DNA from: Candidatus Enterococcus moelleringii
GTDB taxonomy: Bacteria; Bacillota; Bacilli; Lactobacillales; Enterococcaceae
Direction of reading: 5' to 3'
NCBI RefSeq assembly: GCF_017377575.1
Contig: NZ_JAFREM010000013.1
Location: 112,151 to 176,150, forward strand
Length of the DNA stretch: 64,000 nucleotides
Shown: positions 24,880 through 33,535 of the stretch, in pieces
Layout: each line of letters starts with the position of its first letter
How positions within the stretch are numbered: position 1 is the stretch's first letter
Notes under the pieces: generated by a model
Database searches by the model: none
Told to the model about the DNA's origin: nothing
The model's input: the letters and a program-made list of their open reading frames with translations, nothing else
Program-made: the position numbers and the translations under genes

Positions 24880-26298
24880 ATGGCGACAAAGCGCAAAAAG
24901 AAAAAAGACGGCTGGTTCTTTAGTAAGAGTCTGCTAGACGAAATCAATGAATTATCGGAAGAAGCGGTGGAGGAGCGTGTAAAACCACTGGCCGAAACAG
25001 TCACGGAGCAACTGCCGGAAGTGAAAGAAACCAGCCAGCAAAAGGTTTTTCCTTTGAAACCAAAAATGGAAGATGGTTTGCTGCAAGCTTTGGAAGAAGA
25101 AAACAAAAAGCTGAAGGAAAACCAAGCAACTCTGGAAAAGACCAAACAAGAGTTGCTGGATAAGCAAGCCGAGATTACCACCTTCACTAAAAAACTGATG
25201 GAGCAAAAGGAACAACTGTTAAAAGAACGAACACAGCTGTCGGAAGAATTGGCGAAGCAAAAAGAACAGCCGAACCAGCAATTCGAGGATCAGCAAGCCT
25301 TAGAAGAAGCCTTGAGAAAAGCCAAGTTTGAGTTAGAAGCCCAGTCGAAGCAATCCCAAGAAACTTTGGAGCAATTGAACAAGGATGTGCAAAATTTGCG
25401 CAACCAGCTGGAGCAGCAAGCACGGGAACGGCAAACCCTGATTGAACAAAATGATATTTTAAGCAGGAAAATCGACCACCAGCAGACCACCCAAGTGGCG
25501 GTCCAATTGGAAACCGAGTTGAAAGCAGAAAAAGAAGCCCTCAGCGATGCCTTGTATCGGGCTCATAGCGAAATTATTCATCTGCAAGGCCTGGTGGAAG
25601 AGGAGCGAAAGCTTTCCCATCAAGTGCCGCAGTTAAAACAAGAACTTGCCGATCAACAGGCGATTTATGAAAGCTTGAAGAAGCAGCATACCGCTGTTTC
25701 CCAGGAAGCGGCGAAATTGCGAGAAGTCGAAGCTGAAAAGGGGCGTTTAATCCAGCAGCTAAAAAGTGCTGACGAACAAGCGGTGATTTTTTCTAAACAA
25801 TTGACGGAAAAAGACCAACTGATCCGCTCGCAACGGGAACAGCTGCTGCAAAAAGAAGACGATCTGCAAAGCAAACAGCGGGAGTTTTCCCAATTGGAGC
25901 AGCAGGTTACCGATGCCCAGACTGCTTATCATGCCGAGAAGGATCATGCCCAATTAATGGAAGAGCAATTCTATGCCTTGCAGGAAAAGATGGCGGCCAA
26001 GCAAGAAGAGGTCAGCAAAATTCTTTTATCTGCTAAAAAGCAGGGGGATGAAACCATACAGGAAGCCCAACAACGAGCAAACCAGCTGATCAGCGACGCA
26101 AAAGAGCGGGCAACAGCAGTGGAAACGCAGGCACAACGATTGGCAAACGAATTAACAACCTCGAAGCAAGACGTTCTGAATTTGTATCAACAGCTGCAAA
26201 GCAAGGTCGATCAATTTGCTCGGGATATTTTAAGCGAAGAAACGCAAACTACAACGAAAGAAGGAGAGGACCATGAGTCAAGTCTTGCTGCTAACTAA
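24880..26298 (+). CDS. long coiled-coil cytoplasmic protein of the pilus operon
   Basis: 472 residues from ATG 24880. Starting further upstream would overlap the previous gene, and GGATGGGG precedes this ATG. A Lys-rich N-terminus (MATKRKKKKDGWFF) is followed by almost continuous Gln/Glu/Lys heptads (~60-450), with an ALLSAKKQGDETIQEAQQRA-like section similar in style to DivIVA/ATP-synthase-b helices. There is no signal peptide. It may localise or organise the assembly machinery at the membrane. No known family is assigned. Confidence 0.78.
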   Translation: MATKRKKKKDGWFFSKSLLDEINELSEEAVEERVKPLAETVTEQLPEVKETSQQKVFPLKPKMEDGLLQALEEENKKLKENQATLEKTKQELLDKQAEITTFTKKLMEQKEQLLKERTQLSEELAKQKEQPNQQFEDQQALEEALRKAKFELEAQSKQSQETLEQLNKDVQNLRNQLEQQARERQTLIEQNDILSRKIDHQQTTQVAVQLETELKAEKEALSDALYRAHSEIIHLQGLVEEERKLSHQVPQLKQELADQQAIYESLKKQHTAVSQEAAKLREVEAEKGRLIQQLKSADEQAVIFSKQLTEKDQLIRSQREQLLQKEDDLQSKQREFSQLEQQVTDAQTAYHAEKDHAQLMEEQFYALQEKMAAKQEEVSKILLSAKKQGDETIQEAQQRANQLISDAKERATAVETQAQRLANELTTSKQDVLNLYQQLQSKVDQFARDILSEETQTTTKEGEDHESSLAAN

Positions 26299-27013
26299 AA
26301 ACATTTTATCCAATCAAGCGCTGCAAGAACGGCTGCAGCAGCTTAATTACGAAGTCTGGTGTTCCGCCCAATTAGTGGAGCAGGTTCAGCGTTTCGGCAC
26401 GCCGCCATCAGTTATTCAGCAATTTCAAGGGGTGATTTTCAGCAAAACCATTTGTGATTATGAAGCAGAAGCGCTGCTGGGCTTTTTTGCCCGCTACCCG
26501 ATTGCTATTTTGCGGGAAACCGAAAAGATGCCGGCTGCTGAAGAGCAAACATCATGGCTGGAACAAGGCCTGCACGGTTGGGTCTTGGAAGAAGAAAGTT
26601 TGATCAGCCTGCGGGAAAAACTGGCGCAAACCCAAACCGCGGTGATGCAAAAGATGGATGCCACCAATAACCGCGTGGTTCCTTTCCCTAATGGCGATGC
26701 AAAACGGGAGCTGGAAGCTTTGCAGGTACATTTGACCGGTAAAGAACGGAAACTGATGGACCTGTTGATTAAAGCCCAAGGTGAGCTGATGACCCGTAAA
26801 GAAATTTGCGAAGCCATCTGGACCGAAGGGGAAACCCCGTCAAACATGAGCCAACTTTCCTGCATGGTAAACCGCATCAAACGGAAATTTGAAGAACAAG
26901 GGGTGGAAGGAAAAGTCATCGTGACCCACTGGGGCAAAGGCTATCAGTTGAGCGAAGCCTTCTACCAGCAGTGTGTCGGCTACGACAAAAGAACCATTAA
27001 CAAGTACTTTTAA
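26273..27013 (+). CDS. orphan winged-helix (OmpR/PhoB-type) regulator with atypical receiver
   Basis: 246 residues. The C-terminal ~95 residues form a Trans_reg_C winged helix: LTGKERKLMDLLIKAQGELM, TRKEICEAIW, QLSCMVNRIKRKF, VIVTHWGKGYQL. The N-terminal ~120 residues have receiver-like length, but no clear phospho-Asp or Lys triad and no partner kinase nearby. The gene overlaps the coiled-coil gene by 26 bp and ends the operon. It probably regulates the pilus genes independently of a classical kinase, which would add a second layer to the DNA switch. Confidence 0.8.
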   Translation: MSQVLLLTKNILSNQALQERLQQLNYEVWCSAQLVEQVQRFGTPPSVIQQFQGVIFSKTICDYEAEALLGFFARYPIAILRETEKMPAAEEQTSWLEQGLHGWVLEEESLISLREKLAQTQTAVMQKMDATNNRVVPFPNGDAKRELEALQVHLTGKERKLMDLLIKAQGELMTRKEICEAIWTEGETPSNMSQLSCMVNRIKRKFEEQGVEGKVIVTHWGKGYQLSEAFYQQCVGYDKRTINKYF

Positions 27014-27148
27014 AAAGCATATTCTCCTCTTCTGAATTCTATGGTATTATTAATTAGAGTCATTATAAATTCCAGGTAAAATGAAATTTATAAGGGCTCT
27101 ATTAGTATATATAGCGATAAAATTAAAAATGTCAAAGGGGATTATTAA

Positions 27149-28009
27149 TTGAAACGAATGAAAGAAAAAAACAAAGAAAATAGTAAAATAAATGGCGTGA
27201 AAAATTCAAAAGGGTTCAAACGATTCACAATTTTCTTAGTTGTTTTGCTGGTAGGGATTGTTGCCGTTTTCAAGTTTTTCGAAAAAATCGACAATGGCTA
27301 TGTCGGCGTGCGCTATTCCATGAACGGCGGGATCAAGGACGAAGCCCTGACTCAAGGGGTCAAGTTTGTCGGAATCGACAAGGTGATTCAGTACCCAATT
27401 CGCCTGCAAACCATTCAGGCCGATAAGGTTTCCGTTTCCACCAGTGACGGTAAGAAGACTACTATCAATATTAAATACGATTACAAGGTCGATTCCACCA
27501 AAGCGGCAAAAATGTACAAGGAATTCGGGAATATTACTAGCGAAGACATCGAAAACGGCTGGTTAAAATCCAAGCTGCAAAAGGTTTCTCGCGAAGTCTA
27601 TGCTAAATACAGCTTGCTGGACATTCTTTCTGGCGAATCCTCCAAGGTAGAGGCTGAGGTGCTGACAAATTTCGCCGAATCAGTTCAAGGAAAAGGTTTT
27701 GAAGTGGAAGACGTGACGCTAGGTGTGCCGGATGTCGATGCGGAAACGCAAAAATCGATTGATGCCATCATTCGTGCCGGACAAGAAAACGAAAAGGCCA
27801 AGCTGGATGCCGAAACCGCGAAAACGCAAGCGGACAGTGAAGCTTACAAAATCACCAAGGCTGCTGAAGCTGAAGCCGTGGCGAACCAAAAGATTTCCGA
27901 ATCGGTCACCGATGAACTGATCCGCTACGAAGAAGCTCAAGCACGTAAAGAACATGGTTGGGTAACGGTGAACGGCGGCGGTACGGTTGTTACGCAGCAA
28001 GGGGAATAA
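27149..28009 (+). CDS. SPFH/prohibitin-domain membrane protein
   Basis: 286 residues from TTG 27149 (AAAGGGG 8 bp upstream). The Lys-rich N-terminus is followed by a single helix (~26-43) and a band-7 domain (NGYVGVRYSMNGGIKDEALTQGVKFV onward). An Ala/Glu/Lys coiled coil (~205-260) supports oligomerisation. Such proteins form membrane scaffolds and chaperone membrane proteins. AT-rich 27014-27148 separates it from the pilus operon, and I see no clear terminator there. Two small genes follow closely. Confidence 0.87.
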   Translation: MKRMKEKNKENSKINGVKNSKGFKRFTIFLVVLLVGIVAVFKFFEKIDNGYVGVRYSMNGGIKDEALTQGVKFVGIDKVIQYPIRLQTIQADKVSVSTSDGKKTTINIKYDYKVDSTKAAKMYKEFGNITSEDIENGWLKSKLQKVSREVYAKYSLLDILSGESSKVEAEVLTNFAESVQGKGFEVEDVTLGVPDVDAETQKSIDAIIRAGQENEKAKLDAETAKTQADSEAYKITKAAEAEAVANQKISESVTDELIRYEEAQARKEHGWVTVNGGGTVVTQQGE

Positions 28010-28011
28010 TC

Positions 28012-28167
28012 ATGGGCTTTTTTATTAGTAAAATCCTGCTTATTTTCATCCTAGTGGGCCTAATAGCTTACGCTGTTTACTACTGTTTCTTTAAGGAAGA
28101 GAGTACGGAGGATGAAGATACTAACAAAGAGGAGACAGACGATTCGGAGGACTGGAAAGACTTCTGA
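28012..28167 (+). CDS. small single-pass membrane protein
   Basis: 51 residues: MGFFISKILLIFILVGLIAY forms one helix, followed by an Asp/Glu-rich tail (about half acidic). AAGGGGAA overlaps the end of the SPFH gene and supports ATG 28012. It is probably a partner of the SPFH scaffold, by position only. Confidence 0.65.
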   Translation: MGFFISKILLIFILVGLIAYAVYYCFFKEESTEDEDTNKEETDDSEDWKDF

Positions 28168-28206
28168 TCGGCTGGCATAAGAAATTATGCAGAAAGGGTG
28201 GAATCG

Positions 28207-28470
28207 ATGTTTGTTATTTGGGGTAGCAAAGGATTCGTAGAAGATTTAGGGAAGACGCATTTGGAGTGTGAGTGTCCCAATTGTCACAATTGGGTGACCA
28301 TGCAAGGAATAAAAATGGGCCGCAAGTTTACGCTGTTTTTCATTCCGCTGTTCACCACATCATCGGAGCATTTCATCGCTTGTCCCATTTGTATGTGGCG
28401 AGAAGAGGTCAGCATTCCGAAGATGGAGAGTTATTTGGTTAGAGGTGCTGGGAAGGTTATTGAGGAGTAG
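28207..28470 (+). CDS. small zinc-ribbon protein
   Basis: 87 residues from ATG 28207, 6 bp after AAAGGGTG; the in-frame GTG at 28198 lies within that site. Two Cys pairs, CECPNCHNW and CPICMW, are ~43 residues apart and form a probable zinc ribbon. Between them is a basic, hydrophobic segment (MGRKFTLFFIPLF). Small zinc-ribbon proteins of this type are common and uncharacterised. Confidence 0.75.
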   Translation: MFVIWGSKGFVEDLGKTHLECECPNCHNWVTMQGIKMGRKFTLFFIPLFTTSSEHFIACPICMWREEVSIPKMESYLVRGAGKVIEE

Positions 28471-28507
28471 GGAGCTTGGCGACACGAAAGTCAGCAGGTG
28501 AGGAAAA

Positions 28508-29092
28508 ATGATTGAGGTATCAAATAAGTTAAGTGAAGCTGATTGGCTAGATTTTAACGAAGTCTATGTTAGGCATCTTTCGAAAAAACGAGTCAGCCGG
28601 GCGATGAGTGTACTTCCTATCTATCTCCTGCTGCTGCTCTATTTTGTTTATCGTTTGATCAGCGAACTGAACCTTTACATGAATACACTGTATTTTCCTT
28701 TGAACCAGGCGCTACGTTTAGCAGCCGGCAGAATTTTTGTTGTGATTGTGATTGGCCTGATTTGCGCTTATGCTCTGTTTCATGTGTACGCATATTATTC
28801 ATCAAACTATCTCAGAAAAAAGCTGCGCAAACAAATGGATCCGGCAACCTTTGAAGAAAGCCGCATTTGCCTAACCGATGAATCGATCGGGACCTATTCC
28901 AGCAGTACCGACTTGCGTTTGTCCTGGGAAAAGGTAACGAAGCTAGTTTATACTGATAAGCTGATTGTGTTATATGGGCCGGGAATGGTGTGTATCATTA
29001 TCGCGAAAGAGTGTCTGACTGAGGAAGAATTGACGTCGGTGGAAGCGAAAATTGATAGTCGTTGTTCAGGGGAAGTAGTCAAGCTAGGATGA
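28508..29092 (+). CDS. YcxB-like membrane protein
   Basis: 194 residues. Two hydrophobic segments (~36-56 and ~78-100) precede a C-terminal strand-rich domain (ICLTDESIGTYSSSTDLRLSWEKVTKLVYT, then IVLYGPGMVCIIIAKECL). That resembles the YcxB-like family, whose function is unknown. GAGGAAAA precedes the ATG. It opens an array of small membrane proteins running to 34.1 kb. Confidence 0.65.
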   Translation: MIEVSNKLSEADWLDFNEVYVRHLSKKRVSRAMSVLPIYLLLLLYFVYRLISELNLYMNTLYFPLNQALRLAAGRIFVVIVIGLICAYALFHVYAYYSSNYLRKKLRKQMDPATFEESRICLTDESIGTYSSSTDLRLSWEKVTKLVYTDKLIVLYGPGMVCIIIAKECLTEEELTSVEAKIDSRCSGEVVKLG

Positions 29093-29119
29093 TAACAAAG
29101 ACGGGAGCTAATAGCTTTG

Positions 29120-29157
29120 AAAAGTCGTATCTGAGGATTATTCGGATACGGCTTTTT
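29120..29157 (+). terminator. intrinsic terminator after the YcxB-like gene
   Basis: AAAAGTCGTATC and GATACGGCTTTTT pair with one G-U wobble around a 13-nt loop. Confidence 0.8.
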
Positions 29158-29187
29158 CTCAAAATAGCTAAAGTAAAAGGAGAAAAT

Positions 29188-29490
29188 ATGGAGAGAAAAA
29201 AACTTTCCGGTGCCGTGATTGTATGCATCGTCATCGGGACAATCTTTACTGCTTTGGGTGATGGTTGAAATACCTACTTTGATTAGCAGTAAACGGAACT
29301 TAGACGTAGATTTCATTCCCAGCAATAAGATTTTTATACCAAAATATAAAAAATTCAAGAAATTATTTAAACACGAAGAACATAATAGGATTCTCAATCA
29401 ATCTGCTTATCAGCATTTTACTGATTATCGACGGTCTTCGAACCTTGTTTTAAGCTGTTCCAGTCATTTATACCTGTAATATCAATCATT
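29188..29490 (+). pseudogene. chimeric pseudogene joining two small membrane protein genes
   Basis: The first ~70 bp (MERKKLSGAVIVCIVIGTIF) match the start of the gene at 30631. From TGCTTTGGGT onward the DNA matches the gene at 33246 (IPTLISSKRNLDVDFIPSNK in another frame, then PKYKKFKKLFKHEE), including sequence past that gene's stop. Both parents contain the same 10-bp TGCTTTGGGT at the join. The fused frame stops at once (GDG, TGA). Confidence 0.7.
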
Positions 29491-29554
29491 TTCAGAATAG
29501 ATCAGACTGATATAATTCAATGTGTCTTAATTCATTATTGGAGGAGGTAATCTC

Positions 29555-29953
29555 TTGGTAACAATTTATGATATCTTTCCAATTAATAGTTTGTTTATTT
29601 ATTTGATAGTTCAAATCATTGCCACTGCTTTTTATTGGAAAGCGCCAAAGAAGAGTTGGCTGGCTATTTCTATATATGTCATCATTATATTCGTTCCATT
29701 TTATACTTTTTTCGGGTCGGTTATAGATCAAAACCTTAGAACTCTAGGTTTTTCACCCAAACTGAATTCAAGAGCTAGTGCGGGATATCTTACTACTTTA
29801 GTGATGACTTTATCTGTTATGCTTCAAAATGTATTATATTATTATGGTCCAGAGCGTAACATTAGTGGTGCAAAAATTGTTGCATTATCGATTTTGAATA
29901 TTTTAGTTTTGGTTACAATTATCTGTTATTCTATTTTTAATGCTGTTTATTAA
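29555..29953 (+). CDS. small four-helix membrane protein (paralogue of 30812)
   Basis: 132 residues from TTG 29555, with GAGGAGG 7 bp upstream. Four hydrophobic segments and no charged catalytic motifs. MVTIYDIFPINSLFIYLIVQ and YWKAPKKSWLAI align with the gene at 30812 (VVEFADIFPMDNLYIYIPTA, YWKAPKETLWPG), and FFGSVIDQNLRTLGF aligns with FFGREINQNLARFGY. An extended -10 (TGATATAAT) lies near 29510. The function is unknown; orphan immunity-type proteins are one possibility. Confidence 0.65.
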   Translation: MVTIYDIFPINSLFIYLIVQIIATAFYWKAPKKSWLAISIYVIIIFVPFYTFFGSVIDQNLRTLGFSPKLNSRASAGYLTTLVMTLSVMLQNVLYYYGPERNISGAKIVALSILNILVLVTIICYSIFNAVY

Positions 29954-29990
29954 ATGTTTTCGATGTTAATAATAGGTGCTAGGGGTGCTG

Positions 29991-30501
29991 CTAGGAATGA
30001 TTTTCATTTTCTAGAATAGCAAAGCCAGAAAGTAGGCGCTTGATCTGGTGAACATCAATTTGCTTTACTTCTGAGCTGTCTCTTGACCACTTAAGCTGTT
30101 CGTTTTCGAAGTGTTTGTACAGAAGTAAAAAGCCATCTTTTTCCCAGTAAAGAGCTTTGAACTGATCCGGTCGTGTTCCGAAAAAGAGAAAGAGTGCTTG
30201 ATCGAATACGTCTAATTGATAAGTTTCAGTAATGGATGCAGCTATTTCATCGATACCTTTTCGCAAAACATTTTTTCCACAAACAAAAGAAGATATTAGG
30301 TGTTTTTGCGAAATCGTGAGGCATGAAAACTCAACTCCTTCAAAATTATAGTTGACACATATTATCGACCCGTTATAGATGTAGACTTCCGCCTGACCTA
30401 TCTTCATTCGAGCAGTGACTTTTTGGTTTGACTGGCGTCACAGGTTTTAAAGTGGACTTTTGTTCGACAAGTTGAATGGGTACAATCTCCTCTTTCTCCA
30501 T
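29991..30501 (-). mobile_element. IS66-family remnant (tnpA fragment frameshifted onto tnpB)
   Basis: The minus-strand frame 30407-29991 contains a typical IS66 TnpB: VCGKNVLRKGIDEIAASITE, ALFLFFGTRPDQFKALYWEK, GFLLLYKHFENEQLKW. Its first ~20 residues (KIGQAEVYIYNGS) look like the end of TnpA. A second frame from ATG 30501 (MEKEEIVPIQLVEQKSTLKP) is the TnpA start, one frame off. No tnpC transposase follows and no terminal repeats were found, so it is a dead fragment. 30502-30630 holds nothing else recognisable. Confidence 0.75.
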
Positions 30502-30630
30502 AAACTAAACCTACAATACTTAATCTTGGTAGATCTAGTTTAGCAAGTTCGCCCTGAATTATCTAGTCGTCTTACTATCTGATGCTTGCCGCCTTTTTCG
30601 TGAAAAATCTACTGTTTAGGAGATTCTGTG

Positions 30631-30807
30631 ATGAGAAAAAAACTTTCTAGTGACGTGATTGTATGCATCGTCATAGGAACAATTTTTACTGCTTTGGGTA
30701 TTTATTGGGATCATGAACCGCGGATGTATGCTTTTGCTGCAGTATGCTTTTATGTGGGCTTTCAATATTACAATGGCAAAGGAAATAAAAAACGTGATGG
30801 GAGGTAG
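30631..30807 (+). CDS. 58-residue small membrane protein
   Basis: ATG 30631 follows TTTAGGAGA. The product has two hydrophobic stretches (VIVCIVIGTIFTALGIYW and MYAFAAVCFYVGFQYY) and a basic tail (KGNKKRDGR). It ends 4 bp before the next start, so the two are probably coupled. It is the intact parent of the first part of the chimera at 29188. Function unknown. Confidence 0.55.
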   Translation: MRKKLSSDVIVCIVIGTIFTALGIYWDHEPRMYAFAAVCFYVGFQYYNGKGNKKRDGR

Positions 30808-30811
30808 CCAG

Positions 30812-31228
30812 GTGGTGGAATTTGCAGATATATTTCCGATGGACAATTTGTATATTTACATTCCCACAGCAATTATTTTTGTACTGTTGTATTGGAAAGC
30901 TCCTAAGGAAACATTATGGCCGGGAGCTCTTCTGTTGCTATTCCTATTGGGTACTTTCCATTTGTTTTTTGGACGGGAGATAAATCAAAATCTAGCTAGG
31001 TTTGGTTATGAGTATGAAGGTGGGCCCAATACTCAATCTCAAGGATTTATTGTTATGGGTATGATGTGTGTGCCTATCTTATTTCTGGTTTTAATCATGT
31101 TTCATAGCTCGAAATCCAAATTAAGTTTACCAGCAAAAACATTTTTTGCCATCATAGGTTTTCCCGTAGCTGCGGCACTTGTTTATTTTGGGATTGTTAT
31201 GACATTAGCGCTTCAAGGCACCAGGTGA
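30812..31228 (+). CDS. small four-helix membrane protein (paralogue of 29555)
   Basis: 138 residues from GTG 30812, 7 bp after GGGAGG. This start aligns with that of the 29555 paralogue; a longer frame from 30713 would overlap the preceding small gene. Four hydrophobic segments and a Pro/Gly-rich loop (YEGGPNTQSQG). Function unknown. 31229-31350 contains no gene I would defend. Confidence 0.65.
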   Translation: MVEFADIFPMDNLYIYIPTAIIFVLLYWKAPKETLWPGALLLLFLLGTFHLFFGREINQNLARFGYEYEGGPNTQSQGFIVMGMMCVPILFLVLIMFHSSKSKLSLPAKTFFAIIGFPVAAALVYFGIVMTLALQGTR

Positions 31229-31350
31229 AGGTTATGATGGCAGAACGGTGGGGAATTATTTCTGAGACAGAATCAGAAAATATTTGGAGTATGGGTATAA
31301 GTAATTTTGGTTTTCGACCAGACTTTAAAACAACTAAAATGGAGGAAAAA

Positions 31351-31914
31351 ATGAAAAAGTGGATTGTTTTAGCAATAATGCTAGGAATTTTATCAGGGTG
31401 CGGCTTTAGCAGCGGGAATGAAAATGCTGGGTCGGAAAAGGCGGCCGAGTCAACTTCGGAAAAGAAGTATGAGCTGAAAGCCGCTGATTTTGAAATTGAT
31501 GGAACGAATTATCGCATCAGTCTGTTGGACAGCTGGACGGCTTCGACGGGGGAGACTTCGTTTCGCGCTTATGATGATCAGGATAACAATAAACTAAGTA
31601 TTTACGGCATGAAAAAAGAGGATGATTTTGAATTCGATACCTTCAAATTTATTCTAAAGGAGCAAGTTTCCCTCGACATCGATTTTCAATTAGCTGAGGA
31701 CAGTATCGAAGAAACAGCGTATCAAACTGCCCACTATTCCGGGGAGCTTTACAGCTTTTCAGGAACATCCGAGGGAGAGCCGCTGGAAGTTCGCCGCTAT
31801 TTCTTAGAAACCGACACCGATTATGTTGCGATTATGCTCATGGAATCGCCTGCGGTTTTTGATAAGAATGCGGCGCTTTATACGGAGATAATCGAGTCCT
31901 TTGTAGCTGAGTGA
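31351..31914 (+). CDS. lipoprotein of unknown function
   Basis: 187 residues from ATG 31351, with GGAGG 7 bp upstream; the longer frame from 31225 has no ribosome site. The lipobox is LSGC with C17 as the lipidated residue. A Ser/Glu linker is followed by a compact domain (FEIDGTNYRISLLDSWTAST to EIIESFVAE) similar in plan to PsbP/MOG1-like stress lipoproteins. No specific role is assigned. Confidence 0.8.
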   Translation: MKKWIVLAIMLGILSGCGFSSGNENAGSEKAAESTSEKKYELKAADFEIDGTNYRISLLDSWTASTGETSFRAYDDQDNNKLSIYGMKKEDDFEFDTFKFILKEQVSLDIDFQLAEDSIEETAYQTAHYSGELYSFSGTSEGEPLEVRRYFLETDTDYVAIMLMESPAVFDKNAALYTEIIESFVAE

Positions 31915-31931
31915 GGTGTGAGGAGGATAAG

Positions 31932-32066
31932 ATGTCATTTGACTTAAATATCTTGTATGTAAATCAAAAGAGGAAAAAAGTTCCTAAGGACAGACGCATT
32001 TACGTAAAAGCACGTAACAAAAATAAAGATGTTTTTCCTAAATACTATGATGATACTTCCATCTAA
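31932..32066 (+). CDS. 44-residue basic protein
   Basis: ATG 31932 follows GAGGAGG by 6 bp. The sequence starts MSFDLNILYVNQKRKKVPKD and continues RRIYVKARNKNKDVFPKYYD; it is Lys/Arg rich and soluble. It begins 17 bp after the lipoprotein stop, so the two are probably cotranscribed. It may be a short intact protein or the start of a truncated one. Confidence 0.5.
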   Translation: MSFDLNILYVNQKRKKVPKDRRIYVKARNKNKDVFPKYYDDTSI

Positions 32067-32136
32067 TGAATTCAATTAGTAGCATCTGGTACTACCTGGG
32101 TTTTCTAGGAAGTTCATTCTAATAAGGGATTATCAT

Positions 32137-32388
32137 ATGAAAAAAACTAACTTTGTAGTTGTATTTTGGTTGCTTTTGACACTCATTTCATTTGTTGTAT
32201 TTCTATCTAATTTCCACTCATTCTGGGATTCAATCGCTACTTTGTTATTTCCTAATCCTGACAGAGACTTTCTAAGTAAAAATGATATTTATCGTGAACT
32301 GGTCACTGTAATACCTATGATGATAGCAATAGCCGCATTTTTTTATATTGGATTGAAGCAAGGTTTAAAAATTTACAATCAAAATTAG
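32137..32388 (+). CDS. 83-residue membrane protein
   Basis: Two hydrophobic helices (~6-26 and ~58-75) flank a soluble loop with FPNPDRDFLSKNDIY. AAGGGATT precedes the ATG. No family recognised. After it, 32389-32618 is non-coding and carries a promoter (TTGTTA, 16 bp, TATAAT) for the next gene. Confidence 0.55.
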   Translation: MKKTNFVVVFWLLLTLISFVVFLSNFHSFWDSIATLLFPNPDRDFLSKNDIYRELVTVIPMMIAIAAFFYIGLKQGLKIYNQN

Positions 32389-32618
32389 TATTCACCAAGC
32401 ATCTGGTCTTTTTGTATGCGATGATAAATCAATAAAGTAATACTAATTTTAGTTAGCCCTCAGACACTTCGTCAATAATTTTGCAGAAGTGCTTAATATA
32501 TCCATAATTCCATACTATGCTGAGTTAACTGACTTATTTCAATCACTTACTATTGCATTCCCTTGTTAATTTTTTTGGCAATGATATAATTAACAGAAAG
32601 AGATTGAGGTGATTTAGA

Positions 32619-32945
32619 ATGAGTCAAGTACAGTTTCTACTTTTTGCTTTTTGTGCTCTCGGTTTTTTTGGTAGTCTTTCAATACTTACCCCTAATGTTC
32701 CTTGGCGTGATTTTACTTTTCTATTTCGCAAAGAAAAGAAAGAAGAGTACCTCAAATTTTCCAATAGCTTTCTTGGAAAAACTTGGCTAGCTGTTGGCTG
32801 CTGCTCATTAATAATTCTTTTAGTTACTTTTGTTACAAGAATCAATATCCGTCCTCAATTAATTATATTTTGTTTTGTAGTCTTTTTATTAGTGATGAGA
32901 ATTCTACTAGAAATAAGTTGGCAGAAAAATAAAAATAGCTTCTAA
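32619..32945 (+). CDS. 108-residue three-helix membrane protein
   Basis: Hydrophobic segments at ~3-24, ~57-75 and ~83-100, with a basic loop (RKEKKEEYLKFSNSFLGKTW). GAGGTGA precedes the ATG, with TGATATAAT just upstream. Own promoter and terminator make it a one-gene unit. Function unknown. Confidence 0.6.
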   Translation: MSQVQFLLFAFCALGFFGSLSILTPNVPWRDFTFLFRKEKKEEYLKFSNSFLGKTWLAVGCCSLIILLVTFVTRINIRPQLIIFCFVVFLLVMRILLEISWQKNKNSF

Positions 32946-32946
32946 G

Positions 32947-32977
32947 AGATAGTGCGATTTTAGTGCTATCTTTTTTT
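32947..32977 (+). terminator. intrinsic terminator
   Basis: AGATAG and CTATCT close a loop of 13 nt and run into TTTTTTT. Confidence 0.7.
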
Positions 32978-33130
32978 ATCTTCTTACTACTCCGTAATCC
33001 TCGTGGTTAGTCGATTTTCTTTACAAATTACGCGGGGTGTTTAGATCATAATGCTCAGCTAGTTTTCAATAATATTTTTTGATACTATATATTTATGGAG
33101 TTTTTAATGCTCTGAGGAGGATGACTCGTT

Positions 33131-33160
33131 CCACCAATCAATAGGTTGGTGGGATTTTTA
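33131..33160 (+). terminator. second hairpin with T-rich tail
   Basis: CCACCAA and TTGGTGG around TCAATAGG, followed by GATTTTTA. It lies in the 300-bp non-coding stretch 32946-33245, perhaps the terminator of a lost gene. Confidence 0.55.
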
Positions 33161-33188
33161 TTGAACGTTCCTTATTTCCCATGACTAA

Positions 33189-33217
33189 CTGACAGGATAA
33201 CACCATTTTGATATAAT
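33189..33217 (+). promoter_or_regulatory. promoter of the 33246 gene
   Basis: CTGACA, 17 bp, TATAAT, with TG placed as an extended -10 (TGATATAAT). The in-frame ATG at 33216 falls within the -10 box, which supports the later start. Confidence 0.75.
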
Positions 33218-33245
33218 GCAGCTATTAATTTACGAGGTGATTTTA

Positions 33246-33482
33246 GTGGAACTACTTATTCTAGGTCTCTTATTGATGCTTTGGGTGATAGTCAAAATAC
33301 CTACTTTGATTAGTAACAAAAGAGATTTCGGAAGATACTTCCTGCCGAACAATCGCGTTTTTATTCCAAAATACAAAAATTCCGGAAATGGTTTAAACAC
33401 GAACAACAGAATAGGATTCTCAATCAATTTGCTTCTCAGCATTTTACTAATTATCTACGGGCTTTTGACTTTGTATCGTTAG
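33246..33482 (+). CDS. 78-residue membrane protein, intact parent of the chimera
   Basis: GTG 33246 lies 6 bp after GAGGTGA and downstream of the promoter start point. Hydrophobic segments at ~2-17 and ~56-75 flank a basic loop (SNKRDFGRYFLPNNRVFIPK). Its DNA matches the right part of the pseudogene at 29188. Function unknown. Confidence 0.6.
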   Translation: MELLILGLLLMLWVIVKIPTLISNKRDFGRYFLPNNRVFIPKYKNSGNGLNTNNRIGFSINLLLSILLIIYGLLTLYR

Positions 33483-33535
33483 CTTTGCCATCATTTATAT
33501 CTGTGATATCCATCGTTAGTCGACCCCACGTTTAT

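Noticed and set aside
26494..26937. 147-codon minus-strand frame opposite the winged-helix gene
   Set aside because: It is a mirror of a gene with a clear Trans_reg_C domain and shows no domain of its own.
10893..27013. The recombinase as integrase of a mobile island carrying the pilus operon
   Set aside because: No phage, conjugation or excisionase genes were seen, and no core site resembling 12186-12213 appears after 27013. The matching site lies on the other side of the recombinase and is inverted, which favours inversion over excision.
29062..29479. Two overlapping short frames (68 and 86 codons) as real genes
   Set aside because: They are pieces of the chimeric pseudogene; one starts inside the preceding gene and the other has no ribosome site.
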